In this document: positions 11,225 to 20,360 of the stretch, piece by piece
Position numbering within the stretch: the stretch's first letter is position 1
How the letters are laid out: each line of letters opens with the position of its first letter
Assembly: GCF_900105325.1 (NCBI RefSeq)
Contig: NZ_FNSU01000001.1
Coordinates: 1,178,001-1,242,000, forward strand
Direction of reading: 5' to 3'
Source of the DNA: Pseudomonas marginalis
GTDB taxonomy: Bacteria; Pseudomonadota; Gammaproteobacteria; Pseudomonadales; Pseudomonadaceae
DNA: 64,000 nt
Program-made: the position numbers and the translations under genes
The notes under the pieces: generated by a model
Databases searched by the model: none
What the model saw: the letters and a program-made list of their open reading frames with translations, nothing else
Told to the model about the DNA's origin: nothing

Positions 11225-11352
11225 GAGCGGGCTTGCCCCGCGCTGGGCTGCGTAGCAGCCCCAAAACCAGGCCCAAAGGAGTACCTGACACTGCGCGTTC
11301 CTCATTGAGTGGGGCCGCTGCGCAGCCCAACGCGGGGCAAGCCCGCTCACCA
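11221..11352. repeat. REPIN: inverted REP pair, family B
   Basis: The arm at 11221-11262 (begins TGGTGAGCGGGCTTGCC, contains GCGCTGGGCTGCG) recurs with a few mismatches as its reverse complement at 11311-11352. The spacer is about 48 bases. The core GAGCGGGCTTGCCCCGCG belongs to a different REP family from the elements at 2956 and 61935. It could also act as a terminator between kdpE and the convergent patatin gene. Confidence 0.9.
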
Positions 11353-11374
11353 CGGCTCTAGCGACACGGCTGTC

Positions 11375-12412
11375 TCAGCGCTGCTCACTCTCATAGCGAT
11401 CCAGGGTATCACTGGCAATTTCCCGCCCAAGTGCGATCAACTCCGGCGCCTTGTAGAACTCGAAAAACCGGCACACCCGCTTCGGCACGTTGATCAGTAC
11501 ATCCGGCGGGTAGCCAGCGATCTTGTATTGCGCCAGCGAAGTCTGCATCACCTCGAAACTCTGGTTGATCAGATCCAGCAATGACGCCGGCCCGACGTTA
11601 TCGATGATGAATGAACCGGTGGCCGACTTTGGCGCCCCCGGCTTTTCCGGTGCGGCGGCAGGTTGCTGGGATTCGGGTTCGGCCGACTCCAGCCACGGAT
11701 TGATCTCGGCCGCCTGGGCCTGCAAGGCTTCCTGCTCAAGTTTCATCAACTGCTCGGCCTGCTTGCGGCGAAACGGCAGGTGCGAACCCAGTGATTTCGC
11801 CAGGCTGTTGAAGCGGCTCTTGAACGCCGGCGGGCGCTGGATCACAGGCAACTGGTAGTGTTTCTGGTTGGTGGCGTTGAGGTTGACCGCGATGATCAAG
11901 TCACAATGGCTCGACACCACCGGCACGATCGGCAGCGGGTTGAGCAGGCCGCCGTCCACCAGCATGCGGTTGCCTTGCATCACCGGGGTGAACAGGCTGG
12001 GAATCGCTGCCGAGGCGCGCATGGCCTGGTGCAGGCAGCCTTCCTGGAACCAGATTTCCTGTTGGTTGGTCAGGTCGGTGGCAACGGCGGTGTAGGGGAT
12101 GCGCAGCTCTTCGATATTGATCTCGCCGACGATCTTGCGGATCTGCCCGAAGACCTTTTCGCCACGAATCGCCCCAAGGCGGAAACTCACGTCCACCAGG
12201 CGCAGCACGTCGAGGTAGTCGAGGCTTTCAATCCAGTTTCGATACTCGTCCAGTTTGCCGGCGGCGTAGATCCCGCCCACCACGGCACCCATGGAGCAAC
12301 CGGCGATACAGGCGATGTCGTAGCCGCGCCGTTCGATTTCCTCGATCACCCCGATATGGGCGTAGCCCCGGGCCCCGCCGGAACCCAACACCAAGGCAAC
12401 ACGTTTCTTCAT
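11375..12412 (-). CDS. Patatin-like phospholipase (RssA type)
   Basis: 345 residues. The patatin catalytic features are clear: oxyanion motif GSGGARGYAHIG at residues ~10-21, nucleophile Ser in GCSMG near residue 40, and the dyad Asp in DGGLLNPLP near residue 153. Such proteins hydrolyse acyl esters of phospholipids. No signal peptide, so it is probably cytosolic. The part from about residue 190 to 265 is a charged, Ala/Glu/Pro-rich linker, followed by a helical C-terminal region with VPKRVCRFFEFY. ATG 12412 is the natural start. Confidence 0.9.
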   Translation of the reverse strand: MKKRVALVLGSGGARGYAHIGVIEEIERRGYDIACIAGCSMGAVVGGIYAAGKLDEYRNWIESLDYLDVLRLVDVSFRLGAIRGEKVFGQIRKIVGEINIEELRIPYTAVATDLTNQQEIWFQEGCLHQAMRASAAIPSLFTPVMQGNRMLVDGGLLNPLPIVPVVSSHCDLIIAVNLNATNQKHYQLPVIQRPPAFKSRFNSLAKSLGSHLPFRRKQAEQLMKLEQEALQAQAAEINPWLESAEPESQQPAAAPEKPGAPKSATGSFIIDNVGPASLLDLINQSFEVMQTSLAQYKIAGYPPDVLINVPKRVCRFFEFYKAPELIALGREIASDTLDRYESEQR

Positions 12413-12628
12413 GGTCGATGTCCTTCATAAACGGGGGCCCACAATGCGCCTATTTTGGGGGCCGCTTCAATCTTCGTTGCGCCTGGCAATATTTTTCAAG
12501 AATAGCGCCCAGGCTCGGGTATGCTCTGGCAATAGGTACTACCGATTTCAGGCTAAGGACAAGGCACTTTTTCTTGTAGGCAACGTCTACAGCGTACGAC
12601 TGTTTTTCTTTATTTTGAGGTGTCATCG

Positions 12629-12907
12629 ATGAAAGCCTGGATGTGTGTGCCTGTGATCATGTTGGCCCTGGCGGGTTGTGCCGGGAAAACCGCATACCGC
12701 GACAGCTGTGGCTCGCAATTGGATGCCGCCTGGAAAGAACTCGACCTGGCCAAGGCCGAAGGTTTTGCCGGCACCGTCAGCTACTCCAAGGCTTTGTCGT
12801 TACTGACGGGCGCCAAGACCCAGCAGCAATTCGAGGCGTTTGAAGGCTGCTCCAACAAGGCCGAAAAAGCTCGGTTCTATATTCGTGAGTCGCGCGCCGG
12901 GCGTTAA
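12629..12907 (+). CDS. Small putative lipoprotein
   Basis: 92 residues. The signal peptide MKAWMCVPVIMLALAGC ends in a lipobox (LAG before Cys17), so it should be lipidated and envelope-anchored. The mature part is about 75 residues with Cys in DSCGSQLDAAWKELD and FEGCSNKAEKARFYI; the latter ends in a helix with basic residues. ATG 12629 lies eight bases after GAGG; the GTG nine bases upstream is less likely. It precedes the CHAD gene by 44 bases and may be cotranscribed with it. No function is recognised. Confidence 0.8.
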   Translation: MKAWMCVPVIMLALAGCAGKTAYRDSCGSQLDAAWKELDLAKAEGFAGTVSYSKALSLLTGAKTQQQFEAFEGCSNKAEKARFYIRESRAGR

Positions 12908-12951
12908 CGTGCAGCGCAGAGTGGGATTTTTCATCTGAGAGTGAGGGCAGG

Positions 12952-13713
12952 ATGTCAGCTTTGGTCGATCAGTTAGTCGCTCAGGTCATTGGCCTGGAAG
13001 TAGGGTTACTGAGCTGCCAGGCTCGCCTCGCTGCCGTTACCGATGATGAAGCCCTGCATGATCTGCGCACCACCGTGCGCCGCCTGCGCAGTCTGTTGCG
13101 TCCTTTGCGCGGGCTGCCGGGTGTGGAACAGCTTGAATTGGCCGCCGGCACGGTCGGCCAGTTGACGACGCCGCTGCGCGACCGAGAGGTGCTGGCGGCG
13201 TATTTGCATCAGCATGGTTATCACGAGGCCGCAGATCGACGCCTGCGCCTGCAACCCGACGCCTATCGCCAGGTGGCGCAAGGCCCGGAAGTTGCGCATC
13301 TGCTGCTGATCCTTGATGCATTCCCGCGCTTTATCCGCGCCTCGGAGCACCAGAAATTGCTCAAGGGTTTGCGACCGCGCATTGAGAAGCGCCTGGCCAA
13401 GCAATGGCAGAAACTCGATCAAGCGCTGAAAGATCCAGACCATGATCGCCACCGTTTGCGCTTGTTGATCAAGCGTGTGCGCTATGCCGCCGAGGCTTAC
13501 CCCCAGCTGGATAAGTTGCCCGCCAATGCCCTGCCACGCCTGAAGAAAGCCCAAGCGGCACTGGGTGATTGGCATGACTGCTGGCAATGGTTGGCCCAGG
13601 CCGAACATCAAGCCGATCTGCAGCCCTGTGTTGCGATATGGCATCGCACCATGGCCAAGGCCGAAGGGCAGGCGGATCGCGTGCTGGACAAACTCAGCGC
13701 GGATTGTTTCTAA
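12952..13713 (+). CDS. CHAD domain protein
   Basis: 253 residues of all-helical sequence with the CHAD hallmark of conserved histidines and basic residues: LHDLRTTVRRLRSLLRPLR near residues 35-53 and DPDHDRHRLRLLIKRVRYAAEAY near 160-183. CHAD domains bind polyphosphate and are often partnered with polyphosphate enzymes or CYTH domains; no such partner is present here. ATG 12952 follows GAGGGCAGG. The nearest neighbour is the lipoprotein gene upstream. Confidence 0.88.
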   Translation: MSALVDQLVAQVIGLEVGLLSCQARLAAVTDDEALHDLRTTVRRLRSLLRPLRGLPGVEQLELAAGTVGQLTTPLRDREVLAAYLHQHGYHEAADRRLRLQPDAYRQVAQGPEVAHLLLILDAFPRFIRASEHQKLLKGLRPRIEKRLAKQWQKLDQALKDPDHDRHRLRLLIKRVRYAAEAYPQLDKLPANALPRLKKAQAALGDWHDCWQWLAQAEHQADLQPCVAIWHRTMAKAEGQADRVLDKLSADCF

Positions 13714-13803
13714 ATCGGTCCGGCTTTTGGCCGGAATAAGCGCTGTACCTTGGCTGCTCGCTGGTTAAGATCGCACATCCGTTTTTTTTGATGTGAGGTC
13801 GCC

Positions 13804-14601
13804 ATGCGCTTTAGTGATTTGCTCGACGCCGCCCGAAGCAACCCGCTGGATGTCACCATTCCCGCCGAGTGGGCCCAGGGCCGTGCGTCCTTTGGTGGCT
13901 TGGTTGCTGCGTTGCAATACGAAGCCTTGCGCGCCCAGGTGCCGACGGACCGCCCATTGCGCTCGCTCGCGATCACCTTCGTTGGCCCAGTTGCGCCCGA
14001 TGTATCCGCCAGCTATCAAGTCGAAGTGTTGCGTGAAGGCAAGGCGGTCAGCCAGTTGCTCGGCCGTGTCGTGCAGAACGGTGAGGTCGCGACCCTGGTA
14101 CAGGCCAGTTTTGGCGCATCCCGCGAGTCGGAAATCGATGTGGCCAGCGAGCCGCCGCCGACGTTCAAGCACTGGGATGAGTGCCAGGAACTGCCCTATA
14201 TCAAAGGCGTCACGCCTGAATTCATGCGCCACCTGGCGATGCGTTGGAGTGTTGGCGGTTTGCCGTTTACCGGTAATAAATCCCGCGAGATGGGCGGTTG
14301 GGTTCGCTTGCGCGGGGATGTGAAGGAGGAACCGCTGACCGAAGCGCATATCCTCGCCCTGGTCGACGCCTGGCCCCCGGCGTTGCTGCCGCACCTGAAA
14401 AAGCCCGCTCCGGGCAGCACACTGACCTGGACCATCGAATTCATCCAACCGTTGCAGGAGTTGACGACCCTGGACTGGTGCCAGTACCACGTCAGCATCG
14501 AACATGCGCGCGACGGCTACGGTCACGCCGCCGCCGCGCTGTGGAGCCCAACCGGCGCGTTGATCGCCCTTAGCCGCCAGACCGTGGTGGTCTTCGCCTG
14601 A
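13804..14601 (+). CDS. Acyl-CoA thioesterase family protein (double hotdog, TesB-like)
   Basis: 265 residues with two hotdog-fold halves. The N-terminal half has WAQGRASFGGLVAALQYEAL near residues 23-42, a typical thioesterase substrate pocket, and the C-terminal half has DWCQYHVSIEHARDGYGHA near residues 226-244. It probably hydrolyses acyl-CoA in the cytosol. ATG 13804 follows GAGGTCGCC. The acyl substrate cannot be told from sequence. Confidence 0.82.
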   Translation: MRFSDLLDAARSNPLDVTIPAEWAQGRASFGGLVAALQYEALRAQVPTDRPLRSLAITFVGPVAPDVSASYQVEVLREGKAVSQLLGRVVQNGEVATLVQASFGASRESEIDVASEPPPTFKHWDECQELPYIKGVTPEFMRHLAMRWSVGGLPFTGNKSREMGGWVRLRGDVKEEPLTEAHILALVDAWPPALLPHLKKPAPGSTLTWTIEFIQPLQELTTLDWCQYHVSIEHARDGYGHAAAALWSPTGALIALSRQTVVVFA

Positions 14602-14604
14602 TCG

Positions 14605-14967
14605 TCAGTGGCGGTGGCGCAGCCGCCAGGCACGCCACCAGCCACCGCTCAACACAAAGCGCGGGAACGTCAGGAACTGCTCGACCACCAGGCGCTGTAC
14701 TGCGTCTTTACGATCACTGAACGGCTCACCGGCCTCGGCTTCCAGGCTATGGCCATGACGCTGCAACGCCAGGCCAGCGAGGATGCCGACTACGCCAATG
14801 GCGAAACTGGCCAGGCTCAGGCTGAACACTCCGGACACAATCAACAGAAACCCGATGATAAACAGCGGCACGGCAATCAGGTGCAACGCCAGGTTGGTCG
14901 GGTGCTGATGGTTTTGCGGGTAGTTACGCCATTGCCAGGCGGGGAGATTGGGATGACGTTTGCCCAT
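14605..14967 (-). CDS. Small membrane protein, DUF962/Mpo1-like
   Basis: 120 residues. HQHPTNLALHLIAVPLFIIG near residues 20-39 and LQRHGHSLEAEAGEPF near 68-83 resemble the two His-containing motifs of the DUF962/Mpo1 family, whose yeast member is an iron-dependent 2-hydroxy fatty acid dioxygenase. Two membrane helices lie between them. It is shorter than typical Mpo1 proteins, so enzymatic activity is uncertain. It converges with the thioesterase gene, with three bases between stops. Confidence 0.6.
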   Translation of the reverse strand: MGKRHPNLPAWQWRNYPQNHQHPTNLALHLIAVPLFIIGFLLIVSGVFSLSLASFAIGVVGILAGLALQRHGHSLEAEAGEPFSDRKDAVQRLVVEQFLTFPRFVLSGGWWRAWRLRHRH

Positions 14968-15084
14968 GATGGTGAACCCTCTGTCCGTTGAAATAATATG
15001 GGGAGAGTTTAGGTGGGGGGGGGCGGGTGGGCGAATTGGGGTTGGCTATGACAGTGATAGAAGGCCAGTTGTGGCAAACCATCT

Positions 15085-15474
15085 TCAAGCCCAAATAACG
15101 CAGTCATGATCATCCATGTGCACCAGAAACGTGAGTTTGCTATCCGTCACCCAGAACGGATATCCGGTCGTTTCACCTAAGATAGAGGCTATATCCTGCG
15201 CATTGTCGATTTCCCAGCCCGAGTATGTTGAATCAAGTACCAACAAAATCAGGTCTTTTTGGTTAATGCGGTACTGTATTTCCTTCCAGAAATTGGGGTT
15301 GTGCTCTGAATTTTTCTCGTTCAGTTCGACGGGGTCGAGGAAGCTGCTCTCGAACTTGAAGAACTTTTTTGTCAGGTTATTTATTAATGCTGTGGTTTCG
15401 TATGTCTGAAGTTTTCTAAAGCTTATTTCTAAGCTCCTGAAAGCATCATCTATTTCTTCTTCCAGGTAACTCAT
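15085..15474 (-). CDS. Probable immunity protein of the RHS toxin
   Basis: 129 residues, clearly more AT-rich than its surroundings. Its ATG overlaps the TAA of the RHS gene by one base (TAATG), the arrangement expected for a cognate immunity gene. The protein is acidic, with helical N-terminus (EEEIDDAFRSLEISF) and a C-terminus ending FLVHMDDHDCVIWA. No known immunity family was recognised by eye. Role is inferred from position, size and base composition. Confidence 0.75.
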   Translation of the reverse strand: MSYLEEEIDDAFRSLEISFRKLQTYETTALINNLTKKFFKFESSFLDPVELNEKNSEHNPNFWKEIQYRINQKDLILLVLDSTYSGWEIDNAQDIASILGETTGYPFWVTDSKLTFLVHMDDHDCVIWA

Positions 15475-18400
15475 TAGTGAATCCCAATTCTTGATCGGCT
15501 AACGGGAACCAGTTTGAGAAGTATATGACCTCTTTTTGCCCCTCCGCCCGCTCTCTTTCCGGGGGTTTGATAGCCAATATGAGGTGATTTCGGCCCTTCT
15601 TTGCTTGGGACAAGTATTGGGTCATCAATATTCACCTCGGCCCCCCTATTTGGGCCGCTTTGGACACGCCATTCAGTTGGAAATGACTTTCCATATTGGT
15701 CTTTACCCCATTTGGATACGCTGTATTCATCCCTTGATATGCCTGTTCTGCGAAAGGCTTCATCTAAACCCGTGTGCATTTGCTCGTAGCTGTTGCGGTC
15801 TTGTTTGCGCCAGTCCAGATCTACATCGGAGTTAAACTCCCATGTGTTTCCGGTGTGTGGCGGAGGGCAGCTCCCAGAAGTGCAAGCTAACCCTAACGGA
15901 TCTAACCATCCGGTCGGGTTAGGCACGTACTGGTACGCGTTGAGCCCACCCGCCAACTTCACCGGATCAGGCGTCAGGTAACACCCAATATCCGGATTGT
16001 AGTAGCGATGGCGGTTGTAGTGCAGTCCGCTTTCCTGATCGAAGTACTGACCCTGGAAACGCAGCGGGTTGTCGATTGTGCCTTTGTCGAGTCGGCTGAT
16101 CTGGCCGTAGGCGCGGTAGTGCGCGGACCAGACGATGGCGCCGTCTGGAGAGGTGAGTTCTTGCGGCGTGCCGAGGTGGTCGAGTTGGTAGTGATAGGGC
16201 TTGGTATCTATTGGGCCGAAGCCTTCCAACAGAACCAGCGGGCGAAAGCTGTCGGGTTCATAGAGATAGCTGCGATGGCGATCCGCATGGTGTTCGGCAA
16301 TCAGCCTGTCGCCTTGCCAGAAAAACTCCGTCGTTAGGCCGTCCACGGTTTTGCTGATGCGCCGCCCAAACGGGTCGTAGCGGTAGCTGGCGGTTTGGCC
16401 GTTGGGTTGGGTGATGCCGATCAGCCGATGCTGGCAGTCGTAACGGTATTCGGTAACGAGTTGATGGCCTTTGCCACGCCGCTCGCGGATGAGGTTGCCG
16501 AAGGCGTCATAGTCGTAGTGGCGGTCGCCCTGGATCATCAGGCGGTTGCCGGCGACGATGTCGGGGCCGGGGCGGTCTTGCATCAGCAGGTTGCCGGCGC
16601 GGGTGTGGCCGAAGCGTTCCTGCAGGTCTTGGGAGTGGTCGGCGCGGGTGAGGCGGCCTAGTGGGTCGTAGTGGTAGTGGTGTTCGCCTTTGCGCGTGTC
16701 GAGCAGGCGGGTGAGGTTGCCGGTTTTGTCATAGTCGTATTGGCGTTGGTAGAGGTGGTCCTGTTGCTGGGTGATCGCGTGGGCGTGCAGGCGGTGCTGG
16801 TCGTCGTGGTGGTAGTGGCTGAGGAGTTGGCCTTGTTGGCGCTGGTGTTCCTGGCCGGCTTTGAACAGATGAGACGTCAGCAGCGCGCCGTTTAATTCGA
16901 TGGTGGCGAGGTGGCCGCCTTTCGCATGGTTAAAAACCAGTCGGTTGTTATCGGGTAGGCGCAGGTGTTGAAGCTGGCCGCAGGCGTCGTAGCCGTAGCG
17001 CAAGGTGCCCCAGCCCTGGTGTTCGGCGGTGAGGCGGCTTTGTTGGTCGTATTCGTAGGCCAGCGCCCAGTGGCCGTCATCGACGCTGAGGAGGTTGCCC
17101 TGGCGGTCGTAGGCATATTCAACAAGGCTACCGTCGGGCAGGGTTTTTCTGACGAGGCGTCCGGCGTGGTCTCGCTCGTAACGGGTAACGAGCTGACTAC
17201 CATCGTCACCGTGTTCGGTCTTTTCCTGCAGGTTGCCGTTGAGGTCGTAGACGTAGGCCGTACGCTGCCCGTCAAACCCGGTTTCCTGCTGGATCAGTCC
17301 GTTGGGATGATAAGCAAGTCGGTAGGTCTCGCCGACCTCGTTTTCGATCTCGGTCAGCAATAACCGCACGTTGTCGTAGCGGTATTTGACCTGAGTGCCA
17401 TCAGCGTTGATGCGCCGACTGATCAGGTGCAACCCGTCGGCGTATTCGTAGCGGGTGACATGCCCCAGCTCATCGCGTTCGGCGCTGATTTTGCCGTAGG
17501 GGTTGTAGCTGTATTCCCGACATGCACCGCCTGGTAATACGACGCGAACCAAGCGACCCACGCTGTCCCACTGATACTGGGTCAGCGCGCCATGCTCATC
17601 CTCGCGCGCCACCTGACGGCCAAGATCGTCATAGCGATACCGCTTGATCCCGCCATTGGGCAGCTGCTCCTCAATCAGTTGCCCCCGCTCATTCCACACC
17701 AGCCGCTGACAACTGTGATCCGGGTACCAAACCCCAACCAGTTGCCCGTATTTGTCGTAGCTGTAATCCGTAACATGTCCGTCGGGATCGATCTTACGAA
17801 TGACATCGCCCTGGTCGTTACGCTCGTACTTCCAGACCGCCAGACCCCGTCTTACAACCCGTACGAAGCCATTGTCATGCTCGTAGGACGTCGGCTCATC
17901 ATCCCCGGGAAACAACGCCACCAAGTGTCCGGCGTCGTCGTACTGATACGCCGTCACCGCCCCCAGCGGATCCTGCTCAACCGTCAGCCGGCCTTTGGCG
18001 TCGTAGGATTTGAAATGCTGGGCACCGTCCGGATCAATCCGCTGCACCAGCCGCGCCCGGTCGTCATGGACATACACTTCCTGACTGCCATCGGCGTTGT
18101 GCAGCGTGACACGGCCGTCGTCCCCCCAGGCATACCGCGTATCCATCTGGGAAAAACTGGCCCAATGCCGAACACATCGCGCAGCCTTGCCCGCCCGTTC
18201 CCATTCCCAAAAGAAACTCGCCCCACCGGCCAGTCCACGCTCAAGAATCACGTGCTGATCGTCGTAGCGATAAACCTCGCTTTCACCTACCGCATTGGTC
18301 GCCGAGACCAGTCGGCCAGCATCGTCATAGGCGTAGGAAACAATGCTCTGCTCAGTAATCCAGACATACGGACCACGGTCTTCGGCCCGCTGCACCTGGT

Positions 18401-20162
18401 AGTCCACCGCGACGATGCGGCCCGACGCATAGCGCAGGAACAGCGCACACCTCGCACCGTTATCCAGCCGCTCAATCCGCCCCAGAAAATCCCGAGCAAT
18501 CCGCAACCGGTTGTCGTAGGCATCACTGATCGAGACCAGCACACCGTCGCGAAAGTGATAAAACCGCGACGCCTGGGACAACACCAGTTCGTCCGGCGAT
18601 GCGCCCAAATAGATTGCGGCTTCGGCCAGGCTATTGGTGATGGCGGGTCGAGCAACGGTCGGCATCGGAAATGAAGTACTGCGATTCTCATGGTCCGTCC
18701 ACACCACCGAATCGCCCGACACCGCAAGCCGATGCGCCAGCGAATGACTCCAGCCAAACCCCAACCCGACATCCACTTCCACCGCACTGGTGCGATATAA
18801 CCGTGTCCACTCGAACGGCAAGATTCCATCCAACGTGCCGTCGGTGAGGGTGAGCAATTCCTCCCCGGTAACCATCGACACCGGGCAGCCGTTGGTGACG
18901 GTCTTATCCGAAGGGGCCGCCGCATCCCCGTTCGGGTTCTTCCCTGAAACGGGCACATCATCGACAGGCTCCTGCCTGACCAACACCGTCTGCTGAGTCT
19001 TCCTGCGAACCGCCGGCACCGGGTTCGAAACCACATGCTCCCCAACCTTCAACGGCGCAACCGGTACAGTCTTGATCGCTGTCGCGGGGCCACTGAGCAG
19101 CAAAGGCTTCACCGCCTCGACATGCGCGTCCAACGTCGGCCCCACCAACTGATCAGCCAGCCTCTCCAGCCACTTGTGCGCTCGTCCGGATTTGATATGT
19201 CCCAGCACCTGAGCGCCCAGGCGAATCTGCACGCCCATGCCACGGGTCGCCCAGATCAGAAATAGATTGATCAGTACCTCACCGGTGATCTCGCCCAGCA
19301 CTTCATACATCTCGGGCGGCGGTAGCAGGCGTAGCCAACTGACCATGGCTGACATGTAGATAAACAGCAGCGGCTCATCGCTGAGCACCAACAGCCCCTT
19401 TGCGATGGCGTCGTTGCCCAGCCTCAGCAGTTCATCGAGTTCAGTCTGGGAGATGTAGGCCAACAACTTCTGGCTGTTGGCCTTGAGGTCCGCCAGCAAG
19501 TCATACAGCTGCGTAACGTTGTCCCACAGGTTGTAGAGCGCCTTGGCCATCCCGCTTGAAAACGCCAAACCTTGCATCGCGCTACGTTCGGGCGGCGTGG
19601 CGTTGGCGAAGTCGTCCCATTGGGGCTGGAAGGTCTTGGTCCATTCGTCACGCAGGCGACTTTCCAACCCCGCGATCACCGATTGATAAGACCCATACAG
19701 CGCCTTGACGTGATCCCTGGAAACGTTGGGGTAGAAACTGATTCGGTACGGCTGGTTGCGATCACACTCGGTGATTTCGAGGATGCCGCTGGGACCGATG
19801 GTCCGATGGAGTGGTGCGCCGAGCGGGCTGCCGTCCTGGGCAATGGCTTGCAGCATCACCGGCGTATTGCCGATCGGTACAAACCGAGTGCTTTCGAACA
19901 TATGCACCAGGGTCAGCGATCCCTGGGCATCGCAGCTGGCGACGGTGTTACTGGGGGTTTTGGAGGAAGCCGGCGCCACCAGCGCCACCTCTTCCCCAAC
20001 TTTGAACACCTGATCCACTTCCAGTGCCGAAGCGCTCAAGAACCCCTCGGCCCACTCATCAAAGGTATTCAGGCAACCGCGAAAGTCACGAAAGACGCGC
20101 TCAACGTCCGGCGCCTTGGCATCCATGGGGGCCAGGACAAAGCTGGCAATGACGGGAATCAA
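15474..20162 (-). CDS. RHS-repeat polymorphic toxin
   Basis: 1562 residues. Order: a ~400-residue N-terminal region without a PAAR motif; a DUF6531-like entry (TNGCPVSMVTGEELLTLTDG near 425-445); about 20 YD repeats from ~570 to ~1330 forming the RHS shell; the core junction ending DPLGLA near residue 1426; then a 136-residue variable tip. The tip contains AEVNIDDP and SPHIGYQTPGKRAGGGAKRG, which I associate with polymorphic toxin type 47, a predicted nuclease; that subtype is uncertain. No VgrG, Hcp or T6SS gene is nearby. The start is unclear: TTG at 20162 is the first codon after an in-frame stop, ATG at 20126 is an alternative, and neither has a good ribosome-binding site. Confidence 0.88.
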   Translation of the reverse strand: MIPVIASFVLAPMDAKAPDVERVFRDFRGCLNTFDEWAEGFLSASALEVDQVFKVGEEVALVAPASSKTPSNTVASCDAQGSLTLVHMFESTRFVPIGNTPVMLQAIAQDGSPLGAPLHRTIGPSGILEITECDRNQPYRISFYPNVSRDHVKALYGSYQSVIAGLESRLRDEWTKTFQPQWDDFANATPPERSAMQGLAFSSGMAKALYNLWDNVTQLYDLLADLKANSQKLLAYISQTELDELLRLGNDAIAKGLLVLSDEPLLFIYMSAMVSWLRLLPPPEMYEVLGEITGEVLINLFLIWATRGMGVQIRLGAQVLGHIKSGRAHKWLERLADQLVGPTLDAHVEAVKPLLLSGPATAIKTVPVAPLKVGEHVVSNPVPAVRRKTQQTVLVRQEPVDDVPVSGKNPNGDAAAPSDKTVTNGCPVSMVTGEELLTLTDGTLDGILPFEWTRLYRTSAVEVDVGLGFGWSHSLAHRLAVSGDSVVWTDHENRSTSFPMPTVARPAITNSLAEAAIYLGASPDELVLSQASRFYHFRDGVLVSISDAYDNRLRIARDFLGRIERLDNGARCALFLRYASGRIVAVDYQVQRAEDRGPYVWITEQSIVSYAYDDAGRLVSATNAVGESEVYRYDDQHVILERGLAGGASFFWEWERAGKAARCVRHWASFSQMDTRYAWGDDGRVTLHNADGSQEVYVHDDRARLVQRIDPDGAQHFKSYDAKGRLTVEQDPLGAVTAYQYDDAGHLVALFPGDDEPTSYEHDNGFVRVVRRGLAVWKYERNDQGDVIRKIDPDGHVTDYSYDKYGQLVGVWYPDHSCQRLVWNERGQLIEEQLPNGGIKRYRYDDLGRQVAREDEHGALTQYQWDSVGRLVRVVLPGGACREYSYNPYGKISAERDELGHVTRYEYADGLHLISRRINADGTQVKYRYDNVRLLLTEIENEVGETYRLAYHPNGLIQQETGFDGQRTAYVYDLNGNLQEKTEHGDDGSQLVTRYERDHAGRLVRKTLPDGSLVEYAYDRQGNLLSVDDGHWALAYEYDQQSRLTAEHQGWGTLRYGYDACGQLQHLRLPDNNRLVFNHAKGGHLATIELNGALLTSHLFKAGQEHQRQQGQLLSHYHHDDQHRLHAHAITQQQDHLYQRQYDYDKTGNLTRLLDTRKGEHHYHYDPLGRLTRADHSQDLQERFGHTRAGNLLMQDRPGPDIVAGNRLMIQGDRHYDYDAFGNLIRERRGKGHQLVTEYRYDCQHRLIGITQPNGQTASYRYDPFGRRISKTVDGLTTEFFWQGDRLIAEHHADRHRSYLYEPDSFRPLVLLEGFGPIDTKPYHYQLDHLGTPQELTSPDGAIVWSAHYRAYGQISRLDKGTIDNPLRFQGQYFDQESGLHYNRHRYYNPDIGCYLTPDPVKLAGGLNAYQYVPNPTGWLDPLGLACTSGSCPPPHTGNTWEFNSDVDLDWRKQDRNSYEQMHTGLDEAFRRTGISRDEYSVSKWGKDQYGKSFPTEWRVQSGPNRGAEVNIDDPILVPSKEGPKSPHIGYQTPGKRAGGGAKRGHILLKLVPVSRSRIGIH

Positions 20163-20360
20163 GAGGCAGCCCCGACAACCAGGGCATTAACGGGTAGGTG
20201 CATCGGCGGTCCCTCGCACTGAATGATCAGGCGAGAGACTTTGGAGAGGTTCGTCAGGTAAAGAAGTCGGCGCTATTCGCCAGGACGGCTAGGAGGGTTC
20301 GCCAAGACTTCGGGTAAACGCAGAGTCGATCGTAGGAGTCGGATTACAGGTGGAGAAGCC

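Noticed and set aside
11111..11308. 65-codon plus-strand frame of Trp/Cys/Gly repeats
   Set aside because: Produced by the octamer repeat CTGTGGTT and the REPIN. No ribosome site and the reading frame changes with copy number.
12411..12632. 73-codon plus-strand frame upstream of the lipoprotein
   Set aside because: Covers promoter and leader sequence, contains no recognisable protein pattern and starts within the antisense of the patatin gene.
13765..14526. 253-codon minus-strand frame opposite the thioesterase
   Set aside because: Antisense shadow; the plus-strand frame has family motifs.
15015..15023. Run of nine G residues
   Set aside because: Considered as a phase-variable tract, but it lies between genes away from any identifiable promoter -10/-35 spacer, and it could be a sequencing artefact.
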